Source: Ornithinibacillus salinisoli
Lineage (GTDB): Bacteria; Bacillota; Bacilli; Bacillales; Amphibacillaceae
Assembly (NCBI RefSeq): GCF_042682545.1
Contig: NZ_JBHUHQ010000014.1
Direction: 5' to 3' (one strand)
Length of the DNA stretch: 64,000 nucleotides
The notes below the pieces were generated by a model. That model was not told the origin of the DNA. It did not search any database and worked only from the letters and a program-made list of their open reading frames with translations. Within the stretch, counting starts at the first letter, position 1. Each line of letters starts with the position of its first letter. Position numbers and translations under genes: made by a program. This document shows positions 44,031-52,797 of this stretch, piece after piece.

Positions 44031-44723
44031 ATGCAAAATTATTCAGGTTTTATGGGAGGATTATTTAATTTAGCAGAATGGATTATGCGTATTACTATAA
44101 CAAACGTCCTCTGGATGATTAGTAATCTTCCTATATTGTTTATTGTTATAATGATGGTTTTAACTCCATCAAGTCTTGCCATCACTATAATGGCAATACC
44201 ATTAGCAATTTTAATGCCTTTATTATTTTTTCCAACTGTATCAGCGGTATTTGCCATGGTGCGCGACTGGATTATGAATAAAGATCAATCCTCCCTTACA
44301 ATGACGTATTGGAAGTATGTGAAAGAAAATTATAAAACAAGCTTTACGTATGGTTCCGTTATAACGCTTGCTTGGATCGTATGGACAATTGATTTCTACT
44401 TTTTTTATCAACAAAACAATCTTTTGGGAATGGTGATGGTATTAATAGGGCTATGGCTATTTGTTTTTACTATCAACCATTTTTGTATTCGGGTTCATTT
44501 TCATATGACAATTAAAGAGTCTATAAAAAATGCATTTTTTATAACAATTGGTAATCCGCTGTTATTCTTATCCATTTTAATCATAAACAGCTTATTAATA
44601 TATTTGAGTTTTAGGATTTGGTTTGTTTTTCCGTTTTTTGCAGTAGCAATTACTGTGTTTCTATCTTTTTTTGCATTTTATCGATTCACGTTGAAGATTG
44701 AAGAAAAAGCTAACAGTCGTTAA
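44031..44723 (+). CDS. DUF624 (YesL-like) membrane protein
   Basis: A 230-aa protein with five to six helices; the opening GFMGGLFNLAEWIMRITITN is typical of the DUF624 family (B. subtilis YesL). These genes are found regularly in CUT1 sugar operons, but the role is unknown. ATG 44031 lies 5-6 nt after AGGAGGGA; the longer reading from 44004 places that site inside the gene. Confidence 0.85.
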   Translation: MQNYSGFMGGLFNLAEWIMRITITNVLWMISNLPILFIVIMMVLTPSSLAITIMAIPLAILMPLLFFPTVSAVFAMVRDWIMNKDQSSLTMTYWKYVKENYKTSFTYGSVITLAWIVWTIDFYFFYQQNNLLGMVMVLIGLWLFVFTINHFCIRVHFHMTIKESIKNAFFITIGNPLLFLSILIINSLLIYLSFRIWFVFPFFAVAITVFLSFFAFYRFTLKIEEKANSR

Positions 44724-44756
44724 TAGTTACACAAAATTAGTAGGAAGTGATTGAAC

Positions 44757-45779
44757 ATGGCGACAATTAAAGATGTTGCAAAAAAAGCAGGGGTTTCCAA
44801 TAGTGTCGTATCTAGAGCATTCAATAACTATCCAGATATTAATGAAAAAACTCGGCAAAGAATTTTTGAAATTGCGAAGGAGCTTAATTATACCCCAAAT
44901 ATTGTTGCGAAAAACCTTTCATCGAAAAGACAAAAGACAATTGGATTAATTGCTTCAGGTATTTTCACAGAAAATACAAAGGATACGATCTCATTTGAAA
45001 TATTAAAAGGCGTATATACCGGAGTCCAGGAAAATGAATATGAATTGTCCATTTTTTTAATCGATTCATTGAAGCAAGAACAGAAAAGCTATGCACAATT
45101 TTGTCGAGATCGAAAAATTGGAGGCATTATTTTACAGGGGATTCGTACAGATGACCGGTATTTCAATGAGCTGATGGATTCGAATATCCCTTGTGTAATG
45201 GTTGATGTGGTTTCTGAAATGAATAATCGATTAATTGGTAGTGTCACGAGTGATAACTTTGGAGCAAGTAAGAAAATAGCTACACATTTATTGAAGCAAA
45301 ATCATAGAGATATTGCAATCGTTGCAGGAACAAAGGAAACCTATGTAAATACGGAGCGACTAAAAGGGGCGATTAGTGCTTTGCAGGAATTTGGTTTAAA
45401 AGTCGCTGATAAGGATATATTATACGCAGACTTTTCCGAAGATGAAGCATATCACTTAACAAAAGAGTACCTAGAAAATTCACAACCGTCTGCTTTCCTA
45501 TGTAACAGTGATTTAATGGCATATGGTGTTATGAGAGCGATAAAAGAAAAAGGGCTGCGGATACCAGAAGACATATCTATTACCGGTTTTGATGATTTAT
45601 TGATTAGTGACTTTACGCAACCAAGACTAACAACTATACGACAAGATTTCTTTGAAATGGGAAAGCAATCTGCTCTATTGCTGCAGCGGTTAATGGAAAA
45701 TCAGGATGAAACAAAATTAGTCTGTGTTGACTATGAATTTATGGAACGTGATAGTGTACAAACGATGAGAAGAACTTAA
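44757..45779 (+). CDS. LacI family transcriptional repressor of the operon
   Basis: A 340-aa regulator. HTH and hinge are clear: MATIKDVAKKAGVSNSVVSR, AFNNYPDINEKTRQRI, LNYTPNIVAKNLSSKR. The periplasmic-binding-like domain (about 60-335) ends with ITGFDDLLISDFTQPRLTTI. ATG 44757 follows AGGAAGTGA. It most likely binds O1 and O2 at 38039-38091 and is released by the transported sugar or a product of it. It is encoded within the operon that it controls. Confidence 0.93.
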   Translation: MATIKDVAKKAGVSNSVVSRAFNNYPDINEKTRQRIFEIAKELNYTPNIVAKNLSSKRQKTIGLIASGIFTENTKDTISFEILKGVYTGVQENEYELSIFLIDSLKQEQKSYAQFCRDRKIGGIILQGIRTDDRYFNELMDSNIPCVMVDVVSEMNNRLIGSVTSDNFGASKKIATHLLKQNHRDIAIVAGTKETYVNTERLKGAISALQEFGLKVADKDILYADFSEDEAYHLTKEYLENSQPSAFLCNSDLMAYGVMRAIKEKGLRIPEDISITGFDDLLISDFTQPRLTTIRQDFFEMGKQSALLLQRLMENQDETKLVCVDYEFMERDSVQTMRRT

Positions 45780-45796
45780 GGAGGATTATACCAACC

Positions 45797-47116
45797 ATGA
45801 GCAAACCAAATATACTAATGATAATTTCACATGATACGGGAAGACATATAGGTAGTTATGGTCATCATGTCGAAACTCCTGAGCTTAATGAATTGGCAGA
45901 GAATGGCGTGCAATTTAATAATTACTTCTGTTCACAACCACAATGTAGTCCTAGTCGAGGCAGTATCCTAACAGGCATGTACGGACATAATCATGGCATG
46001 TTAGGTCTTGCACATATGGGACACTCCATGAAAAAGGATATCGATACGATGCCTTCTGAAATGAATAAAGTGGGATATGACACATGGTTATTCGGTTTTT
46101 TCCATGAATCGATTGATGGCGAGTTACAAGGGGAAAAGCTTGGCTATGAACATGTGATTGAGGTGCCTGGTAATGCAGCTAAAAATGTTACGGATAAGGT
46201 AGAAGCATTCTTACAAGAACGATCAACATCACCAGAACCATCTCCATTTTATGCTTCCGTTGGATTTGAAGAAACACACCGCCCGTTTGATGATTTTGAA
46301 CCAGTTCCAATGGATTCTGTGGAAGTTCCTGATTATTTACCAGATACGCAAAAAGTACGTGAAGATTTAGCATATTTCTATGGATCTGTGAAAGAACTGG
46401 ATAAGGCAGTTGGACGAATTAAAAAATCGTTAGAAGAAACAGGGTTAGCTGAGAATACAATATTGATTTACACGACTGACCATGGAATTGCATTTCCAAG
46501 GGCGAAGGGAACGTTGTTGGATGCAGGTCTTGAAACTGCACTAATAATGAGACTGCCACAAGGAATGAAAAATGGTGGACGGGTACAAGATGAGTTACTA
46601 TGTAACATTGATCTTATGCCAACTTTAATTGAAATTGCGGGTGGAAATGTTCCTGAAGGTATTGATGGAGTCAGTTTCTTTCCGCTATTGCAGGAAGAGC
46701 AATATGAAGAACGAGATAGCTTTTTCTGTGAATTAACATGGCATGATCGTTACCACCCGATGCGGGGTATTCGTACAAAAAATTATAAGTACATACGTAA
46801 TTTTGAAGATGGACCCAAAGTGTACTTGCCATTTGATATCCATGAAAGTTTATCGGGTCAAGACGTTCGTGAAGAATATTATGTATCTAATTCAGAGGAA
46901 GAATTATATGATCTGAAGAACGATCCATTGGAGCAGATTAACCTTGCAAACAATGATGCGTTTATCGATGTTTTACAAGAACTTCGTTTGAAAGTGGAGA
47001 AGTGGATGAAAGAAACGAACGATCCATTATTACAGGGTCCTGTACCAGGAGAAGAAGCAAATGAATGGAAGAAGGAAATAGAAGCTGGGAGAGTCTATAA
47101 AGGTTCTATGAAGTAA
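45797..47116 (+). CDS. Cys-type sulfatase, cytoplasmic
   Basis: A 439-aa alkaline-phosphatase-superfamily sulfatase. The activation signature is CSPSRGSILTG with Cys50 as the residue to become formylglycine. Metal-site elements NILMIISHDTGRHIGSYG and IYTTDHGIAFPRAKG (Asp-His) are present, and HRPFDD and ELYDLKNDPLEQINLA fit the family. There is no signal peptide, so it acts inside the cell after import. The next gene encodes the enzyme that matures it. The substrate should be a sulfate ester on the imported sugar. ATG 45797 follows AAGGAGG. Confidence 0.92.
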   Translation: MSKPNILMIISHDTGRHIGSYGHHVETPELNELAENGVQFNNYFCSQPQCSPSRGSILTGMYGHNHGMLGLAHMGHSMKKDIDTMPSEMNKVGYDTWLFGFFHESIDGELQGEKLGYEHVIEVPGNAAKNVTDKVEAFLQERSTSPEPSPFYASVGFEETHRPFDDFEPVPMDSVEVPDYLPDTQKVREDLAYFYGSVKELDKAVGRIKKSLEETGLAENTILIYTTDHGIAFPRAKGTLLDAGLETALIMRLPQGMKNGGRVQDELLCNIDLMPTLIEIAGGNVPEGIDGVSFFPLLQEEQYEERDSFFCELTWHDRYHPMRGIRTKNYKYIRNFEDGPKVYLPFDIHESLSGQDVREEYYVSNSEEELYDLKNDPLEQINLANNDAFIDVLQELRLKVEKWMKETNDPLLQGPVPGEEANEWKKEIEAGRVYKGSMK

Positions 47117-47136
47117 ATGATTGGAGGGAAGGCGAA

Positions 47137-48069
47137 ATGACGGATAAAAATTGCTGTGGGGTGAGCCGTAACGCAGCTAATTCACTGGCAAATGAAAAAC
47201 TTCAACAAATTAATCAAATACCGCATTCCTCCAATGAAATAACAACAATGGATAACATGATCTTAGTCCCCGGGGGCTCATTTCTAATGGGAACAGATAC
47301 AGAGCACGGTTTTAAAATGGATGGAGAAGGGCCTGTAAGAGAAGTGCAGGTGGATTCTTTCTACATAGATGTGCATACCGTTACTAATGACTCGTTTAAA
47401 GCCTTTGTAGACGATACAGGATATAGGACAGAAGCAGAACGCTTTGGCTGGTCATTTGTGTTTTATCAATTGCTCCATACAAATACCGCTAAAACAGTTA
47501 GACAAAAGGTCCAACAAACACCGTGGTGGTGGGTAGTTGAAGGTGCGGATTGGTCACATCCTGAAGGACCAAACTCATCTATTTCCGATCGAATGGACCA
47601 CCCAGTAATCCATGTATCTTGGAATGATGCTCAAGCTTATTGTAAATGGGCGGGAAAGCGTCTACCAACAGAAGTGGAGTGGGAATATGCGGCCCGTGGT
47701 GGACTAGAACAGAAATTGTATCCATGGGGCGATGAATTGACGCCGAACGGGGAGCATTATTGTAATATTTGGCAGGGAAATTTCCCCCATGAAAATACGA
47801 AAGAGGATGGCTATGTAGGAACTGCGCCAGCAAAGTCGTTTCCACCAAACGGATATGGATTATATAATGTTTCGGGAAATGTGTGGGAATGGTGTTCGGA
47901 TTGGTTTGGTAAAGGACCAGATGCTGGCCAAAATCGAGTGATGCGAGGTGGATCCTATTTATGTCATCATTCGTATTGTAATAGATATCGGGTAGCGGCG
48001 CGAACTTCAAACACTCCAGACAGTTCAACAGGAAATATCGGTTTCCGTTGTGTAGTGGATGTTAATTAA
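47137..48069 (+). CDS. Formylglycine-generating enzyme (SUMF1-type)
   Basis: Copper-dependent oxidase that turns the sulfatase Cys into C-alpha-formylglycine. The 310-aa protein has the whole FGE-sulfatase fold: LVPGGSFLMGTDTEH, HPVIHVSWNDAQAYCKWAGK, RLPTEVEWEYAARGG, YNVSGNVWEWCSDW and, decisively, GGSYLCHHSYCNRYRVAAR with both active-site cysteines (about 276 and 281), then NTPDSSTGNIGFRC. Many FGE-domain proteins lack these cysteines. ATG 47137 follows TTGGAGGG. True FGEs are uncommon in Bacillaceae, and its place beside a sulfatase supports a dedicated pair. Confidence 0.94.
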   Translation: MTDKNCCGVSRNAANSLANEKLQQINQIPHSSNEITTMDNMILVPGGSFLMGTDTEHGFKMDGEGPVREVQVDSFYIDVHTVTNDSFKAFVDDTGYRTEAERFGWSFVFYQLLHTNTAKTVRQKVQQTPWWWVVEGADWSHPEGPNSSISDRMDHPVIHVSWNDAQAYCKWAGKRLPTEVEWEYAARGGLEQKLYPWGDELTPNGEHYCNIWQGNFPHENTKEDGYVGTAPAKSFPPNGYGLYNVSGNVWEWCSDWFGKGPDAGQNRVMRGGSYLCHHSYCNRYRVAARTSNTPDSSTGNIGFRCVVDVN

Positions 48070-48103
48070 ATACAACTAGTATTTTCAGAAAGGAACATGC
48101 ATT

Positions 48104-48778
48104 ATGATTCAATCTCCTAAATTATTTATTTTTGACTTAGATGGCGTCATTACGGATACAGCAGAATATCACTATTTAGCATGGAAAAAGCTTGCAGAAG
48201 AACTAGATGTTTCATTTGATAGACAGTTCAATGAACAGCTAAAAGGTATAAGTCGAATGGAGTCACTGGAACTTATTTTGGCAAAGAATCGTTCACTTTC
48301 TTTGTCTGATCATGAGAAAGAAAAACTAGCAAATGATAAAAATGAATATTATAAGCAATTAATTGAATCGATTAATGGTGAGAATACACTACCAGGTATT
48401 GAAAAATTAATAAAAGAAATTAAAGAGAATAATATAAAGATTGCTCTCGGTTCAGCAAGTAAAAATGCCAATATGGTATTAGATAAGCTTGGCCTTACCG
48501 AGTATTTTGATTATATTGTCGATGCAGCAAAGGTGAAAAAAGGAAAGCCCGATCCGGAAACATTTACTACAGCGGCGGATGCTTTTTCTATCCATTATTC
48601 CGATTGTATTGGAATAGAGGATGCAGTGGCAGGAGTTGAAGCGATTAATAAAGCTTCTATGTTTTCTGTTGGTGTTGGGTCAACAGAACATTTGGCAGAA
48701 GCGGATTATGTGGTAAATGATACTTCAGGGTTACAATTTGAGGAACTGGTAAGACAGTACTCAAATTGGAAAAAGTAA
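48104..48778 (+). CDS. pgmB: Beta-phosphoglucomutase
   Basis: Converts beta-glucose 1-phosphate from GH65 enzymes to glucose 6-phosphate. The 224-aa HAD protein has the nucleophile/acid pair in FIFDLDGVITDTAEYHYLAW, motif II in IALGSASKNA, Lys in KKGKPDPETF and acidic motif IV GIEDAVAGVEAI. ATG 48104 follows AAAGGAAC. It sits between the sulfatase pair and the second GH65 gene, which fits a phosphorolytic route. Confidence 0.94.
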   Translation: MIQSPKLFIFDLDGVITDTAEYHYLAWKKLAEELDVSFDRQFNEQLKGISRMESLELILAKNRSLSLSDHEKEKLANDKNEYYKQLIESINGENTLPGIEKLIKEIKENNIKIALGSASKNANMVLDKLGLTEYFDYIVDAAKVKKGKPDPETFTTAADAFSIHYSDCIGIEDAVAGVEAINKASMFSVGVGSTEHLAEADYVVNDTSGLQFEELVRQYSNWKK

Positions 48779-48815
48779 TTTTTGATAGGATTATAGACAA
48801 TCAGGAGTGTTTGAA

Positions 48816-51089
48816 ATGACATGGAAACTAACAAAGTCAGAATTGGATAATCAAAGTCTATTAGTAAATGAAAGTTTACTATCTTTAGGAAATGGTTATC
48901 TAGGTGTTCGAGGCAACTTTGAAGAAGGGTATCATGAAGGGTATAAGTCAATCCGTGGAACATACATTAATGCTTTTCATGATGAAACGGAAATTACATA
49001 TGGTGAGAAGTTATATGCCTTTCCAGATACACAACAAAAGCTTGTTAATATCATTGATGGTCAGGGTGTCTATATTTACCTTGATGATGAGCGATTTTCG
49101 TTATTTGAGGGAGAAATTCTTGATTTTGAACGGAATTTACATGTGAATACTGGATTCGCAGAGCGGATCATTCATTGGAAATCACCGAAAGGAAAAGAAG
49201 TAAAACTTCACTTTAGGCGAATCGTTTCCTTTGAGACGAAAGAATTATTTGCTATTGATGTAAGCGTGGAGCCTGTTCAAAATGTAGAACAGATAAAAAT
49301 CATTTCTACTGTTGAGGGCGATGTATCAAACTATGTCGATAAAAATGATCCTCGCGTTGCATCTGGTCATGCCAAACGACTACATGTAACAGAAGTAAAA
49401 AAACAGGAAGACTATAGTATTGTTAAAGACACTACATATGTAACGAATCTGGAGGTTGCTTGTGCAACAGCAACGAGAGTAAATAGGAGTAATTCCTATG
49501 AATGTCACGTTACGGACACCGGTGTAGAAGAAGAATATGTGTTTGCTGGAAGTGAAATAGTTCGCTTTACGAAGTTTAATGTATATACAGATACACTTCG
49601 ACATGGTAAGACGGTTATCGAGCAAGCAGTTTCCATTCAGGATAAGTTAGCGAACAGAACATTTGAGGACCTTTTACAAGCACAACAACAGTATTTAGAT
49701 CACTTTTGGAGCAAGTCAGATATTGAAATTGAAGGAGACGACAAGCTTCAAGAAGGGATACGCTTTAATCTATATCAATTATTACAATCAGTAGGTAAGG
49801 ATTCCGTTAGTAATATTGCAGCAAAAGGGCTATCTGGAGAAGGATATGAAGGGCATTATTTCTGGGATACCGAGATTTACATGTTCCCGGTATTTTTAAT
49901 GACTAATCCAGAGATTGCTAAACAACTATTATTGCATCGCTATTCAATACTAGACAGTGCGAGAGAACGAGCGAAGGAAATGGGCCATAGAAAAGGTGCA
50001 TTATATCCATGGAGAACAATCACTGGTGGAGAAAGCTCTGCCTTCTTCCCTGCTGGAACAGCCCAATATCATATCAGTGCCGATATCGCTTATAGCTTTA
50101 TTCAATATTATCTTGTTACCAAAGATGAAGCTTTTTTACAAGAATATATGGCAGAGGTATTATTTGAAACAGCACGCCTATGGTCAGATACAGGACATAT
50201 GTTAGATGGTCAGTTTAGAATTGATGATGTTACCGGTCCTGATGAGTATACCTGTATTGTTAATAATAACTATTATACAAATGTGATGGCTAAGCATAAT
50301 TTATTGTGGGCCGCTAAGCTATATCGTAAGTTGAAAGAAAAAGGTGCTTTAGATCAGCTGGCAGAGAGATTAGATCTATCTGAGCAGGAAGCAAAAGAAT
50401 GGCAAGAAGCAGGAGAAAACATGTATCTGCCATATGATGAATCACGAAAAATAAATGCTCAAGATGATAGCTTTTTGAAGAAAGAACGATGGGATTTGGA
50501 AAACACGCCAAAAGATAAATTCCCATTACTGTTAAATTATCACCCATTAACATTGTATCGCTATCAGGTATGCAAACAAGCAGATACCGTTCTGGCTCAT
50601 TTTCTGCTAGAAGATGAACAGGATGAAGAAACAATCAAAAGTTCCTATGACTACTATGAACAAATTACGACACATGATTCTTCTTTATCTTATTGTGTAT
50701 TTAGCATTATGGGCTCTAAGTTAGGGTATGATGAGAAGGCATATGCGTATTTTAATGAAACTGCAAGACTAGACCTAGATAATACGCATGGAAATACAAA
50801 AGATGGTCTTCATATGGCGAATATGGGTGGTACATGGTTGGCAATTGTATTTGGATTTGCTGGCTTACGAGTGAAGGAAAGTGGTATTTCCTTACAGCCT
50901 ACATTACCAAAGAAATGGAAGTCATTAAAATTTCATTTACAATATCAAGGAAGATTGCTACAGATCCGCATGGAGAATGACACGATAACGTATTTGGTTG
51001 AAGAAGGAGAAGCGTTAACGATCACACATCATGGTCAATTCGTTACATTAGAGCGAGGAGAATCTGTTGTGTTGAAGCTTCGCGCTTAA
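48816..51089 (+). CDS. GH65 glycoside phosphorylase 2
   Basis: A 757-aa GH65 enzyme, only distantly related to the first one. N-terminal sandwich with SLGNGYLGVRGNFEEGY, catalytic barrel with YFWDTEIYMFPVF, general acid Glu477 in DVTGPDEYTCIVNNN, YQVCKQADTVLAHF and HDSSLSYCVFSIMG. The loop after the acid (TCIVNNN against KEHVNNN in the first enzyme) differs, so the acceptor specificity is probably different. ATG 48816 follows AGGAGTG. It is the last gene of the operon; no clear terminator follows within 100 nt. Confidence 0.92.
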   Translation: MTWKLTKSELDNQSLLVNESLLSLGNGYLGVRGNFEEGYHEGYKSIRGTYINAFHDETEITYGEKLYAFPDTQQKLVNIIDGQGVYIYLDDERFSLFEGEILDFERNLHVNTGFAERIIHWKSPKGKEVKLHFRRIVSFETKELFAIDVSVEPVQNVEQIKIISTVEGDVSNYVDKNDPRVASGHAKRLHVTEVKKQEDYSIVKDTTYVTNLEVACATATRVNRSNSYECHVTDTGVEEEYVFAGSEIVRFTKFNVYTDTLRHGKTVIEQAVSIQDKLANRTFEDLLQAQQQYLDHFWSKSDIEIEGDDKLQEGIRFNLYQLLQSVGKDSVSNIAAKGLSGEGYEGHYFWDTEIYMFPVFLMTNPEIAKQLLLHRYSILDSARERAKEMGHRKGALYPWRTITGGESSAFFPAGTAQYHISADIAYSFIQYYLVTKDEAFLQEYMAEVLFETARLWSDTGHMLDGQFRIDDVTGPDEYTCIVNNNYYTNVMAKHNLLWAAKLYRKLKEKGALDQLAERLDLSEQEAKEWQEAGENMYLPYDESRKINAQDDSFLKKERWDLENTPKDKFPLLLNYHPLTLYRYQVCKQADTVLAHFLLEDEQDEETIKSSYDYYEQITTHDSSLSYCVFSIMGSKLGYDEKAYAYFNETARLDLDNTHGNTKDGLHMANMGGTWLAIVFGFAGLRVKESGISLQPTLPKKWKSLKFHLQYQGRLLQIRMENDTITYLVEEGEALTITHHGQFVTLERGESVVLKLRA

Positions 51090-51224
51090 TCGTAAACAAA
51101 AGGTGCTGGGAAAAATTAAATCTTTCCACTCTAAAGACGAATGATTAGATGATTGGAAGTTTAGACAGTAACTTTTTCAACGGTTACACCTTAATTCTTA
51201 GTTGATAGTAAATGCGAAGTAACG

Positions 51225-51295
51225 GCAACTTGATTTCTGCTCCGGGCAGTCGCTTTCCGCAGGGAACGCGAAGAGGCTACAAGGATAGGCGAAGT
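51225..51295 (+). repeat. Decayed GC-rich intergenic repeat fragments
   Basis: CTGCTCCGGGCAGTCGCTTTCC followed by GCAGGGAACGCGAAGAGGCTAC resembles the first third of the element at 34280. A second fragment with GCCCGCAGGAATGCAGGAATC and CCAGAGCGGT lies at about 51530-51625. Together with other repeats they fill the 51090-51761 gap, which has no gene. Confidence 0.45.
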
Positions 51296-51303
51296 ATGTA
51301 AAC

Positions 51304-51479
51304 GGACAATTCTTCCCTTATTTGTGACAAAAGTGGGTAATAAAGGAGTTTATAGGACATCAGTTCCGTTATTAACCTAAATGTCAGGTATTCTGGTACG
51401 AATTAGAGCAATTAACGTACTTGATGTCCGATAACATCTTCAAATAAGATTTTTTTACGAAATAACGTACGCCATGTCC
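51304..51479. repeat. ++-- motif element, copy 1
   Basis: Four copies of a 19-nt motif, consensus GGACAT-N4-TCCGTTATT. Plus-strand copies start at 51304 (degenerate) and 51355; minus-strand copies end at 51429 and 51479. Total length is 176 bp, with intervals 51, 75 (inner pair) and 50. Confidence 0.8.
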
Positions 51480-51636
51480 GCTCCGTTAAACCCTTGCGTC
51501 GTGGTAGCCTAGTGCGAAGCATTACTAGAAGATGCAGACGCACTTGTTTTGCGAGCGAGGAATCTTATCGTGAGCCCGCAGGAATGCAGGAATCGAGGTA
51601 TATTTCCAGAGCGGTGAGCACTATGCTTCGCATTCC

Positions 51637-51735
51637 ATGTATGATTAACAACAAAGTACGAAAACAACCCAAAAGAAAAATCCAAACTAATTCGATTCTA
51701 ATTGAATTTTGAATCATAGTTTGGATTTTTATTTG
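51637..51735 (+). repeat. Family C repeat, copy 3, with terminator hairpin
   Basis: ATGATTAACAACAAAGTACG and CCAAAAGAAAAATCC match the 3' half of the copy at 22658. The end forms AATCCAAACTA..GATTC / GAATC..TAGTTTGGATT plus TTTTTA (51678-51733). It can terminate transcription from either side, including the minus-strand acetyltransferase. Confidence 0.75.
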
Positions 51736-51761
51736 ACTAAAACATCTATAGTATTGACGGC

Positions 51762-52238
51762 TTATATTTCAAGTTTTGCAACTAATTCACCATTAGAAAT
51801 AATACCCGTTTCTGCAAATCCCAACGAGGTATAAAGGTTTCTAGCTACCTTATTGTCAGGGCTGTAGGCAATGTAAACCGAAGTTGCTTCTCCTTGTGGA
51901 AATGACTTAATGTATGCAATTGCCTTTGTCATTGCTAGAGTTCCGTATCCTTTATTTTGATACCTTTTGTCTATCATTAGTCGAAGAATGCCATAACATG
52001 ATTCATTGCCATATTCATTTTCCTCGGCATTATCGTAATACATCATGATAAATCCTATCATCGTATCAAGATCATAGATTGCAAAAGTCATAGCTGGTAA
52101 GTCATCATTCAACAATGCAACATATGATTGAGCAAGACTATATACATTTGAAGCAAGGAAATTATTTTGCTCATCACTCAGTTTTAAATGAATGCATTCC
52201 TCAAAGTTGTCCCATGTAATTTTGCGAAATTGTACCAT
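51762..52238 (-). CDS. GNAT acetyltransferase, BltD/PaiA-like
   Basis: A 158-aa GNAT protein. The opening VQFRKITWDNFEECIHLKLS and FLASNVYSLAQSYV are typical of the BltD/spermine-spermidine N1-acetyltransferase group. Motif A is RLMIDKRYQNKGYG and motif B is NKVARNLYTSLGFAETG. ATG 52238 follows AGGAGG (on the complement). Polyamine acetylation is the likely reaction but is not proven by sequence. It lies between two copies of the ++-- element. Confidence 0.82.
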   Translation of the reverse strand: MVQFRKITWDNFEECIHLKLSDEQNNFLASNVYSLAQSYVALLNDDLPAMTFAIYDLDTMIGFIMMYYDNAEENEYGNESCYGILRLMIDKRYQNKGYGTLAMTKAIAYIKSFPQGEATSVYIAYSPDNKVARNLYTSLGFAETGIISNGELVAKLEI

Positions 52239-52554
52239 TACTTGAACCTCCTGTTTTGTAAAAGTGAACTTTTAAATAAAGCGTTAACAGGCGGTCCGCG
52301 GGCAAAATATAAATCTTAGGTTAACTGAATAATCATGTTTCCCTTCCTTTCCAAATTTAGATTTTTCTGTATTTATTGTATCATATGGAAAACAATAATG
52401 TCAGGAAAGTAATTATGATTTTGGCAGCAGAAAGCGAAGTGGATTTTAATTGCGGTAGTATTTGTGTTCCTGCTTAAGAACTATGGTTTTCTTTAATGTA
52501 TAATTATTGTATAATGATTAAGAATCTCCTGAATATTGCCCCCCCTGCTTCAGA
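52239..52554. other. Gene-free stretch
   Basis: AT-rich DNA with no supportable gene. It carries a short repeat scrap (CAGCAGAAAGCGAAGT, about 52426-52441) and a likely promoter for the minus-strand acetyltransferase near 52370-52390. The ++-- element copy 2 begins at its right end. Confidence 0.4.
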
Positions 52555-52729
52555 TGACATACCATCCGTTATATACACCTAATCCCCATTTTGGATCAGT
52601 TGGAGGACATACCGTCCTTTATTTACGATAAAAACTACAAATAATGAAATAATCCCATTAATAACGGCATCAATGTCCATTTATCCCTATAATTTTAATG
52701 CATTGACAGAGATAACGGAATCTATGTCC
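52555..52729. repeat. ++-- motif element, copy 2
   Basis: Plus-strand motifs start at 52555 (TGACATACCATCCGTTATA) and 52605 (GGACATACCGTCCTTTATT). Minus-strand motifs end at 52678 (GGACATTGATGCCGTTATT) and 52729 (GGACATAGATTCCGTTATC). Intervals are 50, 74 and 51; total 175 bp. It ends 68 bp before the nuclease-like gene. Confidence 0.85.
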
Positions 52730-52797
52730 ACAGTAATGAATGAAATGTATTTGAATTTTCTCATGTAATAAAATAAGAACAGAAAGGATAGTGAAAG

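Noticed and set aside
38114..51089. Sulfoquinovose (sulfonate) catabolism
   Set aside because: There is no sulfoquinovosidase, aldolase/transaldolase set or sulfonate exporter; the sulfatase-FGE pair indicates a sulfate ester instead.
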